A stretch of DNA of 8,555 bases, from NCBI GenBank assembly GCA_023413605.1, contig JAEZPL010000830.1:1-8555 (forward strand). The letters run 5' to 3'. The position numbers and the translations under genes are program-made. The notes beneath the pieces are model-generated. The model ran no database searches. It was not told the DNA's origin and was given only the letters and a program-made list of their open reading frames with translations. Of this stretch, positions 5,746 to 8,555 are shown in pieces. Positions within the stretch are counted from its first letter, which is position 1; every line of letters begins with the position of its first letter. The stretch comes from Pseudomonadota bacterium. GTDB lineage: Bacteria; Pseudomonadota; Alphaproteobacteria; Azospirillales; Azospirillaceae.

Positions 5746-7437
5746 ATGATGAACATTCTGCAAAGCCTCAGAATCGGGCCCAAAGTCTATCTGCTGGTCG
5801 GGCTTCAGGTGGCCGTGGCCGCCGTCACGGGCCTGCTGGGGCTTGTCGCCATGCGCGACCTGTCGGCGAAATCCGATGCCATCGAACAGACCGCCGCCCG
5901 CCAGTTCCTGGGCGAACGGATCAACGGTCTCGTGCTGGCGGTCGTCATGGATTCGCGCGGCGTCTACATGTCCAAGGACGCGGCGGAGGTGGAGAAGTTC
6001 GGCAAGCCGCTGCTCGCCAACCTGAAGGTGCTCGGCGACCGCCTGGGCGAGTTGAAGGCCCTGACGCCACCGGAAGGCCGCGCAACGCTGGACCCGGTCG
6101 TCGCCAAGACGGAGGAGTTCATCCGCTTCCGCACCGAACTGGTCCGCATCGCCCGCGACAAGGGCGCTCCCGAAGGCCGCCTTTACGGCGACAACGACGC
6201 GAACCGCACCAACCGCCAGTCCCTGAACACGGCCCTGGAAGGGTTGAGCGGCGAACAGAAGACCCTGATCGGCCGGCTGCACGACGAACTGGTGGCGGCG
6301 CAGACCCGCTGGACGGTCATCATGCTGGCCGTCGGCATCGGCGGCGTGCTGTTCGGCCTGCTGCTGGCGGTCGTGGTGGCGCGGGGCATGATCGCCCGGC
6401 CGATCCTGCGCATGACCACGGTGATGAAAGACATCGCCTCCGGCAACACCGCGGCGTCGGTGCCCGGCACCGAGACGACCGACGAGATCGGCGACATGGC
6501 GCGCGCCGTGGTGGTGTTCCGCGACGGCCTCCAGCGCGCCCGCGACCTCGCGGAGCAGGAACGGCAGGACACCGCCGTCCGCCGCCAGCGCCAGGAACGG
6601 CTGGAGTCGATCACCCGCGCCTTCACCGACAAGGTCGCCACCCTGTGCCGCACCCTGAACGGAGAGGCCGACGGCATCCGCTCCAACGCCGAATCGCTGA
6701 CCCACGCGGCGGAGGATGCGTCCCGCCGGTCCTCCACCGTCGCCGCGGCGGCGGAGCAGGCGACCGGCAACGTGCAGGTCGTGGCGGCGGCCACGGACCA
6801 GCTCTCCTCCTCCATCGGCGCGATCAGCGACCGCATCGGCGAGGCCGCGCGCATCGCCAGCGAGGCGGAGCACGAGGCGCAGCGCACCAACACCACGATC
6901 CAGGGGCTGGCCCAGGCGGCCGAAAAGATCGGCGCGGTGGTCAACCTGATCACGGAGATCGCCAGCCAGACCAACCTGCTGGCGCTGAACGCGACCATCG
7001 AGGCCGCCCGCGCGGGCGAGGCCGGCAAGGGATTCGCCGTGGTTGCCAGCGAGGTGAAGAACCTCGCCAACCAGACCGCCAAGGCGACCGAGGACATCCA
7101 GGCCCAGGTCGGGGCGATCCAGGCGGAAACCCAGCAGGCCGTCGGCGCCATCAGCGGCATCGTCGGCACCATCGAGCGGATCAACGGCATCAGCGCCAGC
7201 GTGGCCGCCGCGGTGGAGCAGCAGGGTTCCGCCACCCGCGAGATCACCCGCAACGTGCAGGAAGCGGCCGTCGGCACGCAGGAGGTCTCCACGACCATCT
7301 CCGGCGTGTCCGCCGCCGCCCACCGCACGGGCGAGGCCGCGGGCGACCTGCTCGGCGCGGCCCAGGGCCTGTCCGTCCACGCCCGCACGCTGCAATCCGA
7401 CGTCGATGACTTCACCCGCCAGCTGAAGGCGGTCTGA
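5746..7437 (+). CDS. Methyl-accepting chemotaxis protein (transmembrane)
   Basis: A 563-residue inner-membrane chemoreceptor that relays a ligand signal to CheA/CheW. Numbering is from the ATG at 5746. Membrane segment 1 spans about residues 13-36, a periplasmic, probably all-helical sensor domain 37-187, and membrane segment 2 188-213. A HAMP linker follows at about 210-264 (RPILRMTTVMKDIASGN...DEIGDMARAVVVF). The rest is the coiled-coil signalling domain, with the highly conserved hairpin tip (EIASQTNLLALNATIEAARAGE, then GKGFAVVASEVKNLA) at about 404-441. There is no C-terminal CheR-docking pentapeptide. The frame is open back to an ATG at 5653, but a 31-residue extension ahead of the membrane segment would be unusual and a G-rich GGGGGAC precedes 5746. 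The adjacent ATG at 5749 is equally possible. The ligand is unknown. Confidence 0.92.
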   Translation: MMNILQSLRIGPKVYLLVGLQVAVAAVTGLLGLVAMRDLSAKSDAIEQTAARQFLGERINGLVLAVVMDSRGVYMSKDAAEVEKFGKPLLANLKVLGDRLGELKALTPPEGRATLDPVVAKTEEFIRFRTELVRIARDKGAPEGRLYGDNDANRTNRQSLNTALEGLSGEQKTLIGRLHDELVAAQTRWTVIMLAVGIGGVLFGLLLAVVVARGMIARPILRMTTVMKDIASGNTAASVPGTETTDEIGDMARAVVVFRDGLQRARDLAEQERQDTAVRRQRQERLESITRAFTDKVATLCRTLNGEADGIRSNAESLTHAAEDASRRSSTVAAAAEQATGNVQVVAAATDQLSSSIGAISDRIGEAARIASEAEHEAQRTNTTIQGLAQAAEKIGAVVNLITEIASQTNLLALNATIEAARAGEAGKGFAVVASEVKNLANQTAKATEDIQAQVGAIQAETQQAVGAISGIVGTIERINGISASVAAAVEQQGSATREITRNVQEAAVGTQEVSTTISGVSAAAHRTGEAAGDLLGAAQGLSVHARTLQSDVDDFTRQLKAV

Positions 7438-7447
7438 TCGCCTGTTT

Positions 7448-7480
7448 CCCCTCTCCCGCCGGGGGCGGGAGAGGGGTTTT
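7448..7480 (+). terminator. Intrinsic terminator after the chemoreceptor gene
   Basis: The arms 7448-7460 and 7464-7476 pair perfectly over 13 bp (CCCCTCTCCCGCC with its complement) around a GGG loop. Four T residues follow at 7477-7480. It starts 10 bases after the chemoreceptor stop codon, so the hydrogenase gene downstream needs its own promoter. Confidence 0.85.
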
Positions 7481-7595
7481 CCCCGCGGCAATACACCGCA
7501 CTCACGTCCTCCGCACCGCGCCGCACACCTTCGCAGACGCAACATTGCGCTTGCGGCGTTCGCCAAGTTCGAAGCTTGCGCGGCCTATACCCCCT

Positions 7596-7609
7596 TTGAT
7601 GTAGATCAA
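7596..7609 (+). promoter_or_regulatory. FNR/FixK/Anr-type operator upstream of hydrogenase
   Basis: TTGAT-GTAG-ATCAA is a perfect match to the FNR/FixK consensus TTGAT-N4-ATCAA. Its centre is at 7602.5, about 208 bases before the hydrogenase start. Regulators of this family switch on genes at low oxygen, which suits an uptake hydrogenase. Which paralogue binds cannot be told from the site. Confidence 0.85.
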
Positions 7610-7632
7610 TGCCCCCGCCTTGTCACAACTGG

Positions 7633-7638
7633 TGCAAT
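7633..7638 (+). promoter_or_regulatory. Candidate -10 of the FNR-type hydrogenase promoter
   Basis: TGCAAT matches four of the six bases of TATAAT. A transcript starting near 7644-7645 would place the FNR-type box at about -41.5, the classic class II activation position. No good -35 is present, as expected for an activator-dependent promoter. The start site is inferred, not observed. It predicts a leader of about 165 bases. Confidence 0.5.
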
Positions 7639-7640
7639 GG

Positions 7641-7785
7641 CGCGGAGCGCTTCGCGTCCTAATACCCATATGATCTATGGGGATAATTCCGTGCCGTGGC
7701 CCCGCTGCGGCGCGTCGTGGCGTGTTGCGCATCCGGCGTCCGGCAACGGACGGCCTGCGTTGCAAGCGGTCCGTCAAAGCGGACC
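7641..7785 (+). other. Structured leader region upstream of hydrogenase
   Basis: No gene is supported in 7481-7810. From the predicted start onward the region holds several inverted repeats: a near-palindrome at 7641-7656, CCCATA-TGATC-TATGGG at 7665-7681, a 6-bp stem closed by a GCAA tetraloop at 7737-7752 (CGTCCG/CGGACG), and a 6-bp stem with loop TCAAAG at 7768-7785 (GGTCCG/CGGACC). The last two share the core TCCG...CGGA and lie 31 bases apart. The second ends 25 bases before the hydrogenase start. They could shape mRNA stability or translation, or bind a regulator. I recognise no known riboswitch. Confidence 0.5.
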
Positions 7786-7810
7786 AACAGATGGGGTCTT
7801 GGGGGGAAAC

Positions 7811-8555
7811 ATGCCCGACGGTCACGTGGATCTCGACGCCGAGCAGATCGGCAATCTCGACGAGTACGAGGGTGCGCTCGCCGGCATGTCACGCCGGGAA
7901 TTCCTGACATACTGCACCGGCGTGGCCGCGACCCTCGGGTTGTCCCCCGCCTTCGGCGTGAAGATCGCCAACGCCGCCGTCGCGGCCCCGCGACCGACGG
8001 TGATCTGGCTGTCCGGCCAGGCCTGCACCGGCTGCACCGAGACGCTGCTGCGCACGCACCATCCGTCGCTGGAGACGCTGATCCTCGAAACCATCTCGCT
8101 CGACTACAACGAGACGCTGATGACCGGGTCCGGCCACCAGGCCGAGAACTGGAAGCAGCAGGCCATGAAGGCCAACTGGGGCAAGTACCTGATGGTCACC
8201 GACGGCGCCGTCCCGACGAAGGACGACGGCGTCTACTGCATGGTCGCCGGCAAGACCTTCAAGGACGCGGTTCTGGAATGCGCCAAGGGTGCGGCGGCGG
8301 TGATCTCCATCGGCTCCTGCGCGTCCTGGGGCGGCTGGCCGTCCACCGGCGTGAACCCCACCGGGGCCGTCGGCCTCAGCGAGATCATCAAGGACAAGCC
8401 GGTCGTCACGGTCCCCGGCTGCCCGCCGAACCCGTACAATTTCCTGTCGCTCGTGCTGCACTTCGTCACCTTCGGCAAGCTGCCGGAGCTGGACGACAAG
8501 ATGCGCCCGAAGTTCGCCTACGGCCGCCTGATCCACGAGAACTGCGAGCGCCGCC
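7811..8555 (+). CDS. [NiFe] hydrogenase small subunit, HybO/HynS type, Tat-exported (3' truncated by window)
   Basis: The first 248 codons of a periplasmic uptake hydrogenase small subunit, which carries electrons from the Ni-Fe large subunit through Fe-S clusters. The gene runs off the window. A Tat signal, SRREFL (residues 27-32), is followed by a hydrophobic stretch and a probable cleavage near AVAAP (56-60). Proximal cluster ligands are Cys72 and Cys75 (CTGCTE), Cys170 (GSCASWGG) and Cys204 (PGCPPNP). His242 and Cys245 (HENC) begin the distal cluster. Gly74 and Gly175 stand where O2-tolerant HyaA/HoxK proteins have extra cysteines. Stretches such as YCMVAGK, NPTGAVGL and FAYGRLIHE resemble E. 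coli HybO. The symbol could be hybO, hynS or hupS, so I leave it blank. The start at 7811 has a G-run 4 bases upstream. Met26 (7886), just before the Tat motif, is a less likely alternative. Confidence 0.95.
   Translation, partial: MPDGHVDLDAEQIGNLDEYEGALAGMSRREFLTYCTGVAATLGLSPAFGVKIANAAVAAPRPTVIWLSGQACTGCTETLLRTHHPSLETLILETISLDYNETLMTGSGHQAENWKQQAMKANWGKYLMVTDGAVPTKDDGVYCMVAGKTFKDAVLECAKGAAAVISIGSCASWGGWPSTGVNPTGAVGLSEIIKDKPVVTVPGCPPNPYNFLSLVLHFVTFGKLPELDDKMRPKFAYGRLIHENCERR

Noticed and set aside
5704..7566. A 620-codon - strand open frame over the chemoreceptor gene
   Set aside because: The + strand encodes a clear chemoreceptor with HAMP and signalling motifs. The antisense product is a Gly/Arg/Asp-rich shadow with no recognisable motif.
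7687..7712. Possible sigma-54 (-24/-12) promoter before the hydrogenase
   Set aside because: A TGGC near 7697 has a GC pair at the right distance, but the -12 element (CGGC) does not match TTGC. The FNR-type promoter is far better supported.
7502..7825. - strand 107-codon frame in the gene-free stretch before the hydrogenase
   Set aside because: It covers the FNR-type box, the -10 and the hairpins, has no ribosome site, and its composition is irregular. Regulatory DNA explains the region better.
1..8555. CRISPR arrays, tRNA/rRNA genes, insertion sequences or phage attachment sites
   Set aside because: I saw no repeat-spacer arrays, no tRNA-like cloverleaf, no rRNA-like sequence, no transposase frame and no terminal inverted repeats. 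The repeats found are short and local.

Overview
The window is GC-rich DNA with strong third-position G/C bias, and it fits a free-living alphaproteobacterium. Azospirillum or a related Rhodospirillales genus is my best guess. This rests on an aromatic/histidine pair (hisC, tyrC), alphaproteobacterial-style adenine deaminase and chemoreceptor proteins, and a Tat-exported [NiFe] uptake hydrogenase behind a perfect FNR/FixK-type box. The genus is inference from gene content and style, not from a marker gene.

Left part (1-2198, + strand): the last 12 codons of an unidentified gene, then hisC (histidinol-phosphate aminotransferase family) 8 bases later, closed by a strong intrinsic terminator at 1162-1198. 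After a short promoter-bearing gap comes tyrC (prephenate/arogenate dehydrogenase). The two enzymes may share the last steps of tyrosine synthesis, because HisC-family enzymes next to tyrC often also transaminate aromatic keto acids.

Middle part (2199-5470, - strand): a 60-base convergent junction holds a tandem repeat with three short hairpins. It is followed, reading leftward in transcription, by three - strand genes: a Tyr/Gly-rich lipoprotein (5470-5066), an exported LprI/DUF1311-type protein (4931-4029), and adenine deaminase ade (3968-2259). The 134-base gap between the lipoprotein and the LprI-like gene carries three copies of TTTTTCCG exactly 24 bases apart, which overlap a possible 29-codon basic ORF.

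Right part (5471-8555, + strand): a divergent regulatory gap leads to a membrane-bound methyl-accepting chemotaxis protein (two membrane segments, HAMP, signalling domain) that ends in a 13-bp perfect terminator hairpin. Then a 373-base gene-free stretch contains the FNR/FixK-type box, a -10 at the class II spacing, and a leader with several hairpins. The window ends inside a HybO/HynS-type hydrogenase small subunit. That gene has glycine at both positions where O2-tolerant membrane hydrogenases carry extra cysteines, so it looks like a conventional O2-sensitive enzyme expressed when oxygen is low.

Most of the window is ordinary housekeeping content. The items most worth a second look are the hydrogenase control region with its leader hairpins, the 24-base phased repeat, and the tandem hairpin repeat at the tyrC/ade junction. 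I do not see clear evidence of an entirely new system.
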